A DNA stretch of 64,000 nucleotides from CAXBBB01 sp963793245 (GCA_963793245.1 CAWBZG010000005.1:372001-436000); one strand, 5' to 3'; positions 18,937 through 27,617 are shown, numbered from the stretch's first letter. The notes: generated by a model not told the origin, from the sequence alone. Made by a program: numbers and translations.

Positions 18937-20355
18937 TCACGCCCTGAAGATGCCGAGGGGTGGGTTGGTACGCCACTGCCCGCGCGTGAAGTCAGGGAAG
19001 GCGGCGGGCTGGCTGCCATTCGCGTTCGACCACTGAGTGAGCGGCTGGACGGCACTCAGAGCGGCGGCATCGTAGACGTTCATATCGGTCGGCAAGCCCT
19101 CGCGCAGGCACTTGATGAGCCGATAGTCCTCGATGAAATCCATTCCGCCGTGTCCGGCTCCTGCGCTCTGCTCATCGAGATCCGTCCACAGCGGGTGGTC
19201 GTAGCGCGGTAGCACATCCTCCCAGGCTTCCCATCGGTGGTCCGGACTGATGCCTTCGATGTGGAGCCGGTTGGGGTAGCCTTGAAAAATGCCCTTAGAT
19301 CCCTGCACCATGTGGATCCGCGAGTAAGGACGCGGCAGGTTCACGTCGTGCGACACGTAAATCGTCTTGCCGTTTGCCGTCTTGATGAGCGACACGTTTA
19401 CGTCGCCGAGCACGTACGTCTGATCGCGGCGCGGGTCGCCTGGAGGCAGATGCTCAGCGGCATAGTCCTGAAGTCCGCGCGAGGGCGAACTCATCGACAC
19501 GAGGTAGCTGAACTGATCGCCCCGATTGATGTCCATCACGTTGGCGACGGGGCCGAGTCCGTGCGTTGGATAGAGGTTGGCATCGCGCTGCGTCGAGTGG
19601 TCGAGGCGCCACAGGCCCTCGTTGGTGTCGGAAAACTTGATCGCGCGCAGGTCGTGGAGGTAGCCGCACTCGGCGTGCAGGATCTCGCCCAAGAGTCCCT
19701 GTTTGGCGAGATTGAACACCAGCATCTCGGGCCGATCGTAGTTGCAGTTCTCCATCATGACGCAGTGCTTCTGCTGCGCTTCGGCCACCTCGACGAGCCG
19801 CCAGCAGTCCTCCAGCGTGTAGGCCGCGGGTACTTCGGTCGCCGCGTGGCTCCCCGTCTCCATCGCATAGACGCACATCGGCACGTGCCACTCCCACGGC
19901 GTCGACACGAACACCAGGTCCAACTCGTTGGCATCGCACATCCGCTCGTAGTCGCGGTCTCCGTTCGTGTACAACGCAGGAACTGGCCGATTGTCCGCTC
20001 CTACCCATGACGCAACCTCTTGAGCACGCGCCGCATCGATGTCACAAATCGCGACGATCTCGACTCCGTCGATCTGGAGAAAGTTGCGGACGTGACCGCC
20101 TCCCTGAAGTCCGACGCCCACGAATCCGATTCGGACCGTTTCTATCGGTGGCGCCGCGAGAAAACCCGGCGGAACCGCGCCAAGCGTTTCTGGAACGGCG
20201 TCAAGCGTGGCGCCGCTCATCCCAACTCCAGACGCAGCCGTCCGACTGGGGGGCACACAGCCAGCAAGTCCGCCGGTAGCGGCCATGCCCAAGCCGAGCG
20301 TGCCAAGCCGAAGAAGGTCGCGTCGATTGAGGCTGGAATTCTGAGAGTCGGACAT
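18937..20355 (-). CDS. GH109 family glycosidase, Tat-exported lipoprotein
   Basis: A 472-residue NAD-dependent Gfo/Idh/MocA-fold protein. The ATG at 20355 opens a twin-arginine signal (NRRDLLRLG) ending in the lipobox GLAGC. The Rossmann motif is VRIGFVGVGLQGGGHVRNF; ATEVPAAYTLEDCWRLVE and MMENCNYDRPEMLVFNLAKQ are typical of GH109, and the motif TNEGLWRLDHSTQRDANLYP follows. Known GH109 enzymes remove alpha-linked N-acetylgalactosamine by an NAD-assisted elimination mechanism. It is probably anchored at the outer envelope to trim glycans. Neighbouring galactokinase, symporter and nucleotidyltransferase genes fit a sugar-salvage role. Confidence 0.85.
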   Translation of the reverse strand: MSDSQNSSLNRRDLLRLGTLGLGMAATGGLAGCVPPSRTAASGVGMSGATLDAVPETLGAVPPGFLAAPPIETVRIGFVGVGLQGGGHVRNFLQIDGVEIVAICDIDAARAQEVASWVGADNRPVPALYTNGDRDYERMCDANELDLVFVSTPWEWHVPMCVYAMETGSHAATEVPAAYTLEDCWRLVEVAEAQQKHCVMMENCNYDRPEMLVFNLAKQGLLGEILHAECGYLHDLRAIKFSDTNEGLWRLDHSTQRDANLYPTHGLGPVANVMDINRGDQFSYLVSMSSPSRGLQDYAAEHLPPGDPRRDQTYVLGDVNVSLIKTANGKTIYVSHDVNLPRPYSRIHMVQGSKGIFQGYPNRLHIEGISPDHRWEAWEDVLPRYDHPLWTDLDEQSAGAGHGGMDFIEDYRLIKCLREGLPTDMNVYDAAALSAVQPLTQWSNANGSQPAAFPDFTRGQWRTNPPLGIFRA

Positions 20356-20559
20356 GGTCGATGCGAGCCTGAGTGGACGAAACACCTGGATGATAACCCC
20401 GTCGCACGCAGAAGAGGCACGCTCAGCGCCGATAGATCTCCCCCATCGACCAGAACAAAGCGAGGCAAGCAGTCATGCCGGAGTCCCGCAAACAACGTCG
20501 TCGCCGTTGCCCGGGCGTTGGATGAGTAGCTTCGATCAACCACGTCAAGCTCTCACCCG

Positions 20560-22191
20560 ATGCTCGCCCTCGTCCTAGTCTGCGCCGCCCTCGCCCTGAT
20601 TCTCGCCCTGTGGCGATTGGGACAACGCGGACGCTACTTCCTCCACGTCTTCCAACTCGAAGGCTACAAGACCAATGAGTACCGCGCGTGGGCTGCGAAC
20701 CGCGTCGGCAGCCACGTCTGGCGATTATCACACACACTCGGCCTTATCGTAATCGTGCTCGCCGCTTTCGCACTGTGGACGGTCGGCGCGTGGGTCGTGC
20801 CGGTGGCGCTGCTGCTCTACGGCATCGCCTTTTTCTCGGCCAAGCTGTACCGCTCGGCGCGCATTAAGAAGCCCCTCGCATGGACCGACCGCATGAAGCG
20901 CCTGCGCATCGCCGTCGTCGCGTGGACGCTGCTGCCCATCGTTGGCGGGATCTTGCTCGGCTTGTCGACTGGACTGGGCGCCGATGCGCGATTCGCCGGA
21001 TGGCTCTGGATTCTGGGCGGACTGTGGGCCGCCGATCTAGGCGCTCCATTCTGGACGCTGCTGGGTGGCTACACGACCAAACCCATCGAGAGCAGCGTCC
21101 AAGAAGGCTTCAAGCGACAGGCAAGAGCGACGCTGGCGGCTCGGCCCGACCTGCACGTCTTGGGCATCACCGGCAGCTATGGCAAGACGAGCGTCAAGTT
21201 TATCATCGCCGAGTTGCTCAAGCAGAAGTACAACGTGCTCGCCACGCCCAGCAGTTACAACACGCCGATGGGCATCTGCTTGGTGATCAACACCAAATTG
21301 AAGAGCGAGCATCAGATCCTGCTCCTGGAGATGGGCATGCGTTACTCGGGCGACATCGAAGAGTTGTGCGACATCGCTCAGCCGCACAAAGCCGTCATCA
21401 CCAGCATCGGCATGGCGCACTTGGAAACGATGGGGTCGATCGAAGCGATTGCCAAGGAAAAGGCTCAGATTCTGGAGCACATGAAGCCCGGCGGCGACGC
21501 GATCCTCAACGGCGACGACGAGCGCGTGCGTGTGCTGTCGGGCGTCAGCGGTAAGCAGTGGCGCGTGTCGCTCGAGGACGAGTCGGCGGAGATCTACGGC
21601 TCCAACGTCAGCTACGGAAAGGACGGCGTAAAGCTGACGGTCCGCGACGATACGGGCGAGACGGCTGAGGTGAAGGCCAAACTACTCGGCCAGCACAACG
21701 TGATCAACCTCTTGATCGGCGTCGCCGTGGCACGCAGCTACGGACTGCGCCTGCGCCAGATCGCCGCCGCCGCCAGTCGCATCCAGCCGACCGAACACCG
21801 CTTGGCCCTTCGCGAAGAAGCCGGACTCACCGTCATCGACGACGCGTTCAACTCCAACCCCGTCGGCGCGCGCAACGCCGTCGAGATCCTGGGCCAGATG
21901 GACGGCACACGCGTTATCGTCACGCCCGGAATGGTCGAATTCGGCGACCGTCAATACGACGAGAACAAGATCTTCGGCACCCACATCGCCCAGTACGCCG
22001 ACCTCGCCATCCTCGTCGGCGACGAGCAGACGCGCCCGATCCAGGACGGCCTGCGCGAAGCCGGTTACCCCGACGCCCAGATCGCTGTCGTCAACACCCT
22101 GTTCGAAGCCCGCGACGTCGTCCGCGCCCGCACCAAACCCGGCGACACCGTCCTCTACGAAAACGACCTGCCCGACCAGTACAACGGGTGA
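20560..22191 (+). CDS. murF: Mur ligase family protein (MurF-like) with N-terminal membrane domain
   Basis: A 543-residue protein. Residues 1 to about 165 hold around five membrane segments. A cytoplasmic Mur ligase follows, with P-loop GITGSYGKTSVK at about 202-213, ILLLEMGMRYSGDIEELCDI, SIGMAHLETMGS, LNGDDERVRVL and the C-terminal domain motif IDDAFNSNPVGARNAVEIL. This order matches MurF, which adds D-Ala-D-Ala to the UDP-MurNAc tripeptide. Standard MurF is soluble and begins with a UMAG-binding domain that is replaced here by the membrane part. A separate canonical murF elsewhere would make this a paralogue with a different acceptor. Confidence 0.75.
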   Translation: MLALVLVCAALALILALWRLGQRGRYFLHVFQLEGYKTNEYRAWAANRVGSHVWRLSHTLGLIVIVLAAFALWTVGAWVVPVALLLYGIAFFSAKLYRSARIKKPLAWTDRMKRLRIAVVAWTLLPIVGGILLGLSTGLGADARFAGWLWILGGLWAADLGAPFWTLLGGYTTKPIESSVQEGFKRQARATLAARPDLHVLGITGSYGKTSVKFIIAELLKQKYNVLATPSSYNTPMGICLVINTKLKSEHQILLLEMGMRYSGDIEELCDIAQPHKAVITSIGMAHLETMGSIEAIAKEKAQILEHMKPGGDAILNGDDERVRVLSGVSGKQWRVSLEDESAEIYGSNVSYGKDGVKLTVRDDTGETAEVKAKLLGQHNVINLLIGVAVARSYGLRLRQIAAAASRIQPTEHRLALREEAGLTVIDDAFNSNPVGARNAVEILGQMDGTRVIVTPGMVEFGDRQYDENKIFGTHIAQYADLAILVGDEQTRPIQDGLREAGYPDAQIAVVNTLFEARDVVRARTKPGDTVLYENDLPDQYNG

Positions 22192-22245
22192 CGGCAACCG
22201 CATTCGACGCCGCCGCGTATCCCGTTCAACTCAACGCGCCTCGTC

Positions 22246-22474
22246 ATGGAAGCCTACAAAACGAAAGCCGTCGTCTCGAAAGAGGGAAGCGTCACGCTCG
22301 ACGGTCTCCCCTTCGGTGAGGGCAACGAAGTCGAAGTGATCGTGCTCTCGGCGAACGGTCAGCGAGAAAAGAAGCATGGCTCCCTGTTTGGGTGCGATGC
22401 GGGGCAGTGTGCTTCGCTATGACGATCCGTTCGGCTCTGCGCTTGACCCGAGCGAACTGGAAGCATTGAAGTGA
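22246..22474 (+). pseudogene. VapB-like antitoxin, frameshifted
   Basis: The ATG frame encodes MEAYKTKAVVSKEGSVTLDGLP and an SpoVT/AbrB-like N-terminus, then stops at 22422. The family's C-terminal toxin-binding tail (MRGSVLRYDDPFGSALDPSE) continues one base out of frame to a stop at 22472-22474. A one-base gain in the TTTGGG run near 22390 explains the break. The tail's stop overlaps the GTG start of the toxin reading, as in functional vapBC operons. Confidence 0.6.
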
Positions 22475-22856
22475 CGCTCCTCGACACGCACATCTGGATT
22501 TGGGCGCTCAATGCGGAACGCGAGCGTTGTCTGATCGCCAGTTCGAGTTGGTAACGTCACCAGACATGACTTGGTGGTAAGCGCCGTTTCGTTCTGGGAG
22601 GTCGGCCTGCTGACGCGCAAAGGGAAGGTCGACTTCGGGGCATCGGTCGCCGACTGGCTGGCATCGTGCGTCGCGCTTCGTTCGCTCCGTCCCGCTCACC
22701 GCCGAAATAGCCATCGCGTCGACGCAGCTTCCAGGCGACTTCCACGCTGATCCCGCCGACCGCTTCCTCGTCGCGACGGCGCGAGCGTTCGGCTGCTCGC
22801 TCATCACGTCAGATCGAAAGATCCTTGATTACTCGCACGTATCGACCATCGGCTGA
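22471..22856 (+). pseudogene. VapC-like PIN-domain toxin, broken
   Basis: PIN-domain landmarks appear in order but in different frames: LLDTHIWIWALNAERER, then LSDRQFELVTSPD, then HDLVVSAVSFWEVGLLTRKGK, then VPLTAEIAIASTQLPGDFHADPADRFLVATARAFGCSLITSD split over the rest. The first Asp, the WE pair and the DPADRFLVATA acidic cluster of the nuclease site are all present. At least three indels separate the pieces. An intact VapC would be an RNase; this copy cannot be translated as one protein unless the indels are sequencing errors. Confidence 0.65.
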
Positions 22857-22936
22857 CCTGCTGACGACAAAGGGCGTGGGTGTCCAGCAAGGATGCCGCT
22901 CGTCACGTGTATTCCTCGAACTCGTCGCTCATCCAG

Positions 22937-23884
22937 CTACGCTCCCACCGGCGCCAGCCGCCCGGCGAGGAGGTAGAGGACAGCCATGCGCACGGCGACG
23001 CCGTTGGTGACCTGGTCGAGGATGACGGCGTTTGCGCTGTCGGCGACTTCGCTGCTCAATTCGACGCCTCGGTTGATCGGGCCGGGGTGCAGGATGCGCA
23101 GATCCGGGTGGCGATCCAGGTGCTCGGGGCGGAGACCGAACTGCTGATGGTATTCGCGCAGGCTAGGGAAGAGGCCCGCGCCCTGGCGTTCGAGTTGCAG
23201 GCGGAGCGCCATTGCCACGTCGCAGCCGTCGAGCGCTTCGTCGAGCCGATGCGTGACCCGGACGCCCATCTCTTCGACGCCGCGCGGGAGCATCGTCGGC
23301 GGGCCGCAGAGGGTGACGTTGGCGCCTAGAGCGTTCAGGCCGTAGATGTTGGAGCGAGCGACGCGGCTGTGGGTGATGTCGCCGATGATCGAGACGTTCA
23401 AGCCATCAAAGCCGCTGGTTACGCCCGACATCGTGAGCAGGTCGAGCAGCGCCTGGGTCGGGTGCTCGTGCGCGCCGTCGCCCGCGTTGACGACGACGGC
23501 GTCGATGCAGCGCGTCAGGTAGTGGGCAGCACCGGGTGAGGCGTGGCGGATCACGGCCACGTCGGTCTTCATTGCTTCGAGGTTGCGCGCCGTGTCTTTG
23601 AGTGTTTCGCCCTTACTGACGGACGAGCCGGATGCGCTAAAGTTGACGACGTCGGCGGACAGGCGCTTTTCGGCCAACTCGAACGAAATGCGTGTCCGCG
23701 TGCTACTCTCGAAAAAGAGGTTGACGACGGTCACGCCCCGCAACGTCGGCACCTTCTTGATCGGACGCTCCAGAACGGCTCGAAACTCACGCGCTGTATC
23801 CAAAATCAGCCGGATCTCGTCGGCGCCATAGTCGGCCAGCCCGAGCAGGTGGCGGTGGCGCAGTTCGGTAATCGGCTCGCTCAT
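22937..23884 (-). CDS. pyrB: Aspartate carbamoyltransferase catalytic subunit
   Basis: A 315-residue enzyme joining carbamoyl phosphate to aspartate in pyrimidine synthesis. The carbamoyl-phosphate loop is FFESSTRTRISFELA (Ser-Thr-Arg-Thr-Arg at about 60-65), with SSVSKGETLKDT and GDGAHEHPTQALLDL; LHPGPINRGVE lies near the C-terminus. Its start overlaps the pyrR stop by four bases, indicating a translationally coupled pyrR-pyrB pair. No pyrI or dihydroorotase gene is adjacent in this window. Confidence 0.95.
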   Translation of the reverse strand: MSEPITELRHRHLLGLADYGADEIRLILDTAREFRAVLERPIKKVPTLRGVTVVNLFFESSTRTRISFELAEKRLSADVVNFSASGSSVSKGETLKDTARNLEAMKTDVAVIRHASPGAAHYLTRCIDAVVVNAGDGAHEHPTQALLDLLTMSGVTSGFDGLNVSIIGDITHSRVARSNIYGLNALGANVTLCGPPTMLPRGVEEMGVRVTHRLDEALDGCDVAMALRLQLERQGAGLFPSLREYHQQFGLRPEHLDRHPDLRILHPGPINRGVELSSEVADSANAVILDQVTNGVAVRMAVLYLLAGRLAPVGA

Positions 23885-24456
23885 TGGTCGTCCTTGGTTA
23901 CGTCGACTAGCCAGACGCCTTCGCGCTCGTCGACGTCAGACAGGCGGACACGCACCTCCTGCCCAGTCAGCGTCGGCACTTCGAGTCCCACGAAGTCGGG
24001 CGATACGGGCAACTCGCGCAGCCCTCTGTCGACGACGCACAAAAAGCGGACGCTGGCTGGTCGTCCCATGTCGAGGAGCGCGTCCAAAGCGGCACGGGCG
24101 CTTCGGCCTGTGTAGAGCACATCGTCGCAGAGGACGAGGTGTCGGCCCGTTATATCAAACGGAATGTCGGTGCGGCGGACGGTCAGCGAGCGCGAGCGAA
24201 TCCGCACGTCGTCGCGGTACATCGTCGTGTCGAGGATGCCGACGGGGACGTCGAGGTCTTCGAGCGCTTTGACTCGGGCTGCGATCCGCTGGGCGATGGG
24301 CACGCCGCGCACCTGCAATCCAATCAAGGCGAGCGGCGGATGCGACGCGTCATCCGGGCGGGCGGCAATTACTTCGGCGATCTGCCGCGCCATACGGTCG
24401 AGCGTGCGGGCCAGATCAGCCTCGGTCATCAGGTGCGCCGTAACACGGTCGGCCAT
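23881..24456 (-). CDS. pyrR: Bifunctional pyr operon regulator / uracil phosphoribosyltransferase
   Basis: A 191-residue phosphoribosyltransferase-fold protein. The PRPP loop is LVLCDDVLYTGRSARAALD, and the PyrR-type features VGILDTTMYRDDV and LQVRGVPIAQRIA are present. In characterised members it binds pyr mRNA in response to UMP and has weak uracil phosphoribosyltransferase activity. Only about 27 bases separate it from the upstream lipoprotein gene, and I find no anti-antiterminator hairpins there, so classical leader attenuation just before pyrR looks unlikely. Confidence 0.92.
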   Translation of the reverse strand: MADRVTAHLMTEADLARTLDRMARQIAEVIAARPDDASHPPLALIGLQVRGVPIAQRIAARVKALEDLDVPVGILDTTMYRDDVRIRSRSLTVRRTDIPFDITGRHLVLCDDVLYTGRSARAALDALLDMGRPASVRFLCVVDRGLRELPVSPDFVGLEVPTLTGQEVRVRLSDVDEREGVWLVDVTKDDQ

Positions 24457-24483
24457 CGGTGCATGCGTGGGTGAGGCGGCAAA

Positions 24484-24876
24484 CTACGAACCGTCGGTCA
24501 GCCGCTGCAGCACGAGGGCATCATCGCGCAGATGGGCTTGATAGACAACCGGAACGTCTTGCTGCACGTGGAGCGTGTCGCCCACGAGTTGCCACGTACC
24601 TGGCTTGAAATGGTGTCCGTCATCGGGAGCCAAGAACATCCAATCGCACGTCCCATCGGCGCGGAACACGTATGCCATGGTGAACCGGCTGGCGGGCGGC
24701 TTGAAGGTATCGGAGCGGCGGTACACGTCGATCTCGTCTGTACTCGCGGATTGGTCGATTGTCCAACCGCCCACCACATCGGCGCGGTCGATCGCGCCGG
24801 AAGCGTCGCCTTCCAACGAGGCGAATGAGCAGCCGGAGAGCAGGGTGCCCAAGAGAAGCAGGCGCAGCATCGGCAT
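24484..24876 (-). CDS. Small lipoprotein, lipocalin-like
   Basis: A 130-residue lipoprotein with signal MPMLRLLLLGTLLSGC (lipobox LSGC). The mature part (VVGGWTIDQ, YVFRADGTCDWMF, GTWQLVGDTLHVQ, ALVLQRLTDG) has the strand pattern of small lipocalin-like domains that begin with a W-x-hydrophobic strand. No specific family is claimed. It lies 27 bases upstream of pyrR on the same strand and could share its transcript. Confidence 0.6.
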   Translation of the reverse strand: MPMLRLLLLGTLLSGCSFASLEGDASGAIDRADVVGGWTIDQSASTDEIDVYRRSDTFKPPASRFTMAYVFRADGTCDWMFLAPDDGHHFKPGTWQLVGDTLHVQQDVPVVYQAHLRDDALVLQRLTDGS

Positions 24877-24882
24877 ACAGAG

Positions 24883-25056
24883 TTAAGACGGCGTATATCG
24901 CCAAACGACCACGTTGATATAGACCAGCGCGGTGATCAACAGGGCGACGGCAATACCGTCTAAACCTAGCCACTCGATGTCTCGGCGCATCACGGTCATC
25001 CCCATCGAAAGCACGACCAGCGTCATGCTCAGCACAGACCAGCGCAGTGAAGGCAC
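24883..25056 (-). CDS. Small two-helix membrane protein
   Basis: A 57-residue frame with a GTG start at 25056 (VPSLRWSVLSMTLVVLSMG) and a second hydrophobic stretch (GIAVALLITALVYINVVVW) before a stop at 24883-24885. Both segments are long enough to span the membrane and are linked by a charged turn (VMRRDIEWLGLD). Six bases separate it from the lipoprotein gene. No family is recognised; coding status is inferred from the hydrophobic pattern and position. Confidence 0.45.
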   Translation of the reverse strand: MPSLRWSVLSMTLVVLSMGMTVMRRDIEWLGLDGIAVALLITALVYINVVVWRYTPS

Positions 25057-25098
25057 CGCTTTTTCTCATCGGTAGCAGTGGATCGGTCGGAGGAAAGT

Positions 25099-25719
25099 TC
25101 AGGCATCGCCTCTCTCATCTGAGTTCAGCACGTCCCACGCCGCGCGGCCAGCCAACCCAGCAGCAACTAGCATCGCCAATCCGCCTACGGGTGTGAACAG
25201 CCCTTCGGCTTTGACGATAAGCACCATGCCGACGATGAGCAGAATGGAGGTCGCCGTGCTGGTCCGGCGTGCAGGGCGGCGATTGAGGTCGTCGGGCGAG
25301 AGTAGGTAGTCGGCGGGTTTCATGGCGGCTGTTGGAATTAGGGCGGCGGCTTTGAGGTGAAACAGCGGAATGGCGACGCTGAACCGGGCGCCGTTGGCGT
25401 ACTCCATCTGGTACGTGCCGCGCATCGTGCCTTCGGGCGCGCGTAGGATGACATAGCTGTCGTACTCGTGGACGTCGCCCGGCGCCAGGATCGGCTGTTG
25501 TCCGATAACGCCTTCGCCCTCGACCTCCTGCGCCTTTCCGTCGCGGTCGCGGATGTACCAGTGGCGGCGCGTGAGTTGCACCTCTTCCGCCCCCGCATTT
25601 TCGATCCGCACCTGATAGGTGAAGACAAACTTGCGCGCCATCCAGTCGGACTGCGCGTCGAGGTAGACCGGACGAACGGTGACGGCTATGTCCTGCGTGG
25701 TGGCGGTGTAGGGAATCAT
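25099..25719 (-). CDS. apaG: ApaG domain protein with C-terminal membrane anchor
   Basis: A 206-residue protein. The ATG at 25719 (MIPYTATTQDIAVTVRPVYL) begins the ApaG domain, an immunoglobulin-like fold. Typical stretches are FTYQVRIENAGAEEVQLTRR, HWYIRDRDG and the PGDVHEYDSYVILRAPEGTMRGTYQM core. After about residue 135 a linker leads to two hydrophobic segments (SILLIVGMVLIVKAEGL and LAMLVAAGLAGRAAWDV). Free ApaG is usually about 125 residues without an anchor, so the membrane tail is unusual. Its cellular role is unclear. Confidence 0.8.
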   Translation of the reverse strand: MIPYTATTQDIAVTVRPVYLDAQSDWMARKFVFTYQVRIENAGAEEVQLTRRHWYIRDRDGKAQEVEGEGVIGQQPILAPGDVHEYDSYVILRAPEGTMRGTYQMEYANGARFSVAIPLFHLKAAALIPTAAMKPADYLLSPDDLNRRPARRTSTATSILLIVGMVLIVKAEGLFTPVGGLAMLVAAGLAGRAAWDVLNSDERGDA

Positions 25720-25774
25720 GAGCGTAGGTGTGACTCGGGTCGATAGAGCACGTAGGGATATACGTCGGTCACAC

Positions 25775-26695
25775 CTACCGCGCAAGTCCCCGAGCGATCC
25801 GCGCGTGCCCTCGGGCCGACAGGTGGATGCCGTCGTCGTAGCGAAACAGGTCGACAGGATCGGCACCGTCTAGCCACGACGAGGCGTCGACTACGGAGAT
25901 ATCTTCAGCGGCCAACGCTTGCACGAACGGGGCGACGCGAGAAGACCACTCGGAGTCAGAGAGCGCGTCGCGGTACGGCATCACAACCACGTCGAACGCG
26001 GCGCCCGATGCGGCGGCAGACCGGGCAACGGCTGCGATGCGAGAACGAGCGTCAGCGATCAACGACGAGTCGGCGTATAGGGCGATGTCGTGGTCGTAGT
26101 AGACGCGCGGGCGGTCGAGGAGGGCAGCCTTGAGCACCTGATACGTGCGGACGTGGCGCAGCACGAAACCGTGCAGTGGGCCGACCAATCCGCGCATTCC
26201 GGCTGGAGCATCCGCGTTCGAGGTGGGCGGATACAGATCGTTCAGGCACCACACCAGCACGACGCGGTCGACGCCACCCCTCGCCAGCCGCGCCCGCGCA
26301 GTCGGGACGTAATCGCGGACGCCCAGCCCGATCAGCGCGGTGTTATGCACGCGAGCGCGGCGGGCGAGTCGCCCCGCAAACGTCGAGTCGGGATCGACGC
26401 CCGTACCCATCGTGACCGAGTCGCCTAGAAAGAGCCACGTTGGAGCGTCCGTCGGCGAGGTTGAAGAGTACCGCCACGTGTGATCGGCAGTCGACGTGAA
26501 CCAGGCGCCTGCGCTCTCTCCCTGCGCACTGGCCGCGATGCCAGGCGTCGCGCCGTAGACGCTGTCGGCGACGAGCGCCCTACTCGATCCGAGCGGCCCA
26601 ACGTGCGGATGGGTCAGCCGGACCGCACCTTCGACTACGACGAGCAGTCCCAGCAGAACGAGCAGGTTGATGCCGATCAGTCGAAGTACACGCAT
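25775..26695 (-). CDS. SGNH/GDSL-family hydrolase, membrane-anchored
   Basis: A 306-residue protein with an N-terminal signal anchor (LIGINLLVLLGLLVVVEGAV). The block I serine is in FLGDSVTMGTGVDP, the oxyanion residues are around ALIGLGVRDY and WCLNDLYPP, and block V is YDDGIHLSARGHARIA with the catalytic Asp and His. The family comprises esterases and lipases, including O-acyl esterases. The substrate is unknown. The gene begins 15 bases after the creatininase-like gene and is probably in the same operon. Confidence 0.85.
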   Translation of the reverse strand: MRVLRLIGINLLVLLGLLVVVEGAVRLTHPHVGPLGSSRALVADSVYGATPGIAASAQGESAGAWFTSTADHTWRYSSTSPTDAPTWLFLGDSVTMGTGVDPDSTFAGRLARRARVHNTALIGLGVRDYVPTARARLARGGVDRVVLVWCLNDLYPPTSNADAPAGMRGLVGPLHGFVLRHVRTYQVLKAALLDRPRVYYDHDIALYADSSLIADARSRIAAVARSAAASGAAFDVVVMPYRDALSDSEWSSRVAPFVQALAAEDISVVDASSWLDGADPVDLFRYDDGIHLSARGHARIARGLAR

Positions 26696-26710
26696 ACTCA
26701 GATCGCAGTA

Positions 26711-27502
26711 TCAGGAGCCGGACACGTCCGAAGCGGCGACGTACAGATCAGCCACATCCGCATGCGCCAGATCGACCAGAAAACTACCGAGCGCCTTGGT
26801 CGTCTGCTCGAAGTGCGCTGCGCCCTTATCCGGCGTCGCCGCCGAGGGATCGCCGACGCCGGTATCGTCCGTCACGCTGGCCCAATCTCGGGGCGCCCAC
26901 ACCCAACCCTCGCGCAGCGCTCGGACGCCGAAGACGCGCGCCTCGCCCGGCCCGGCTACATCGAGCGAATGGACCAAGTCGGGACGCAGATGCTGCATCA
27001 TGCTCGTCTCCAGTTCGCCCGCATGATCGCCGGGCACGTCGAAGTAGGCGTTGGCATCGAGGATGGTGTACCAGTCGCTCGCGCAGAGGAAAACGTCGGT
27101 GCGCGCCTGCAACTCGCGGATCATTTGCTTGAAGCTATTACCGCCGTGCCCGTTGAGAATCAGCAGTTTGCGCACGCCCGCGTGCGAGAGGCTGTCGACA
27201 ATGTCGGCGAGGATCAGCGCTTGGGTGCTCGGGTTCATGTTCAGCGTCAGCGGCGTGGTCAGTTGCTGCGCGTTGGCGCCCAGCGGAATTGTCGGCAGCA
27301 CGATAGCTTTGGCCCCCGCCTCCCACGCGATCCGGGCTGATTCGATGGCGACGTGCTCGGCCTGGATCGAGTCGGTCCCATAGGGAAGGTGGAAGTTGTG
27401 CGGCTCGGTCGCTCCCCACGGCAGGATCGCGACCTCGTACGCCGTTTCCTGCGTGACGCGCAGTGCGGATTCGGCGAGCACGTAGGGCCGGGCTTCGAGC
27501 AT
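26711..27502 (-). CDS. Creatininase-family amidohydrolase
   Basis: A 263-residue metal-dependent amidohydrolase-like protein. The start ATG at 27502 (MLEARPYVLAES) is preferred over the upstream TTG at 27553. Family motifs are ILPWGATEPHNFHLPYGTD (metal ligands Glu, His and Asp), LPTIPLGAN, ILNGHGGN, and DHAGELETSMMQHLRPDLV. Known members act on creatinine, formylamidopyrimidines or mycofactocin precursors. Nothing in the neighbourhood indicates which. It begins a minus-strand run through the SGNH, ApaG and pyr genes. Confidence 0.85.
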   Translation of the reverse strand: MLEARPYVLAESALRVTQETAYEVAILPWGATEPHNFHLPYGTDSIQAEHVAIESARIAWEAGAKAIVLPTIPLGANAQQLTTPLTLNMNPSTQALILADIVDSLSHAGVRKLLILNGHGGNSFKQMIRELQARTDVFLCASDWYTILDANAYFDVPGDHAGELETSMMQHLRPDLVHSLDVAGPGEARVFGVRALREGWVWAPRDWASVTDDTGVGDPSAATPDKGAAHFEQTTKALGSFLVDLAHADVADLYVAASDVSGS

Positions 27503-27617
27503 AGGATTCAGGTGTGGAGAGGTGAGCGTCGACCGCCCAAGGTAGAACCGCAACAGCGCCTATCGCCGAACACCCCACCCTTCTCGCCGTTGCTCTGACT
27601 CGACCAAGACCGCCGAT

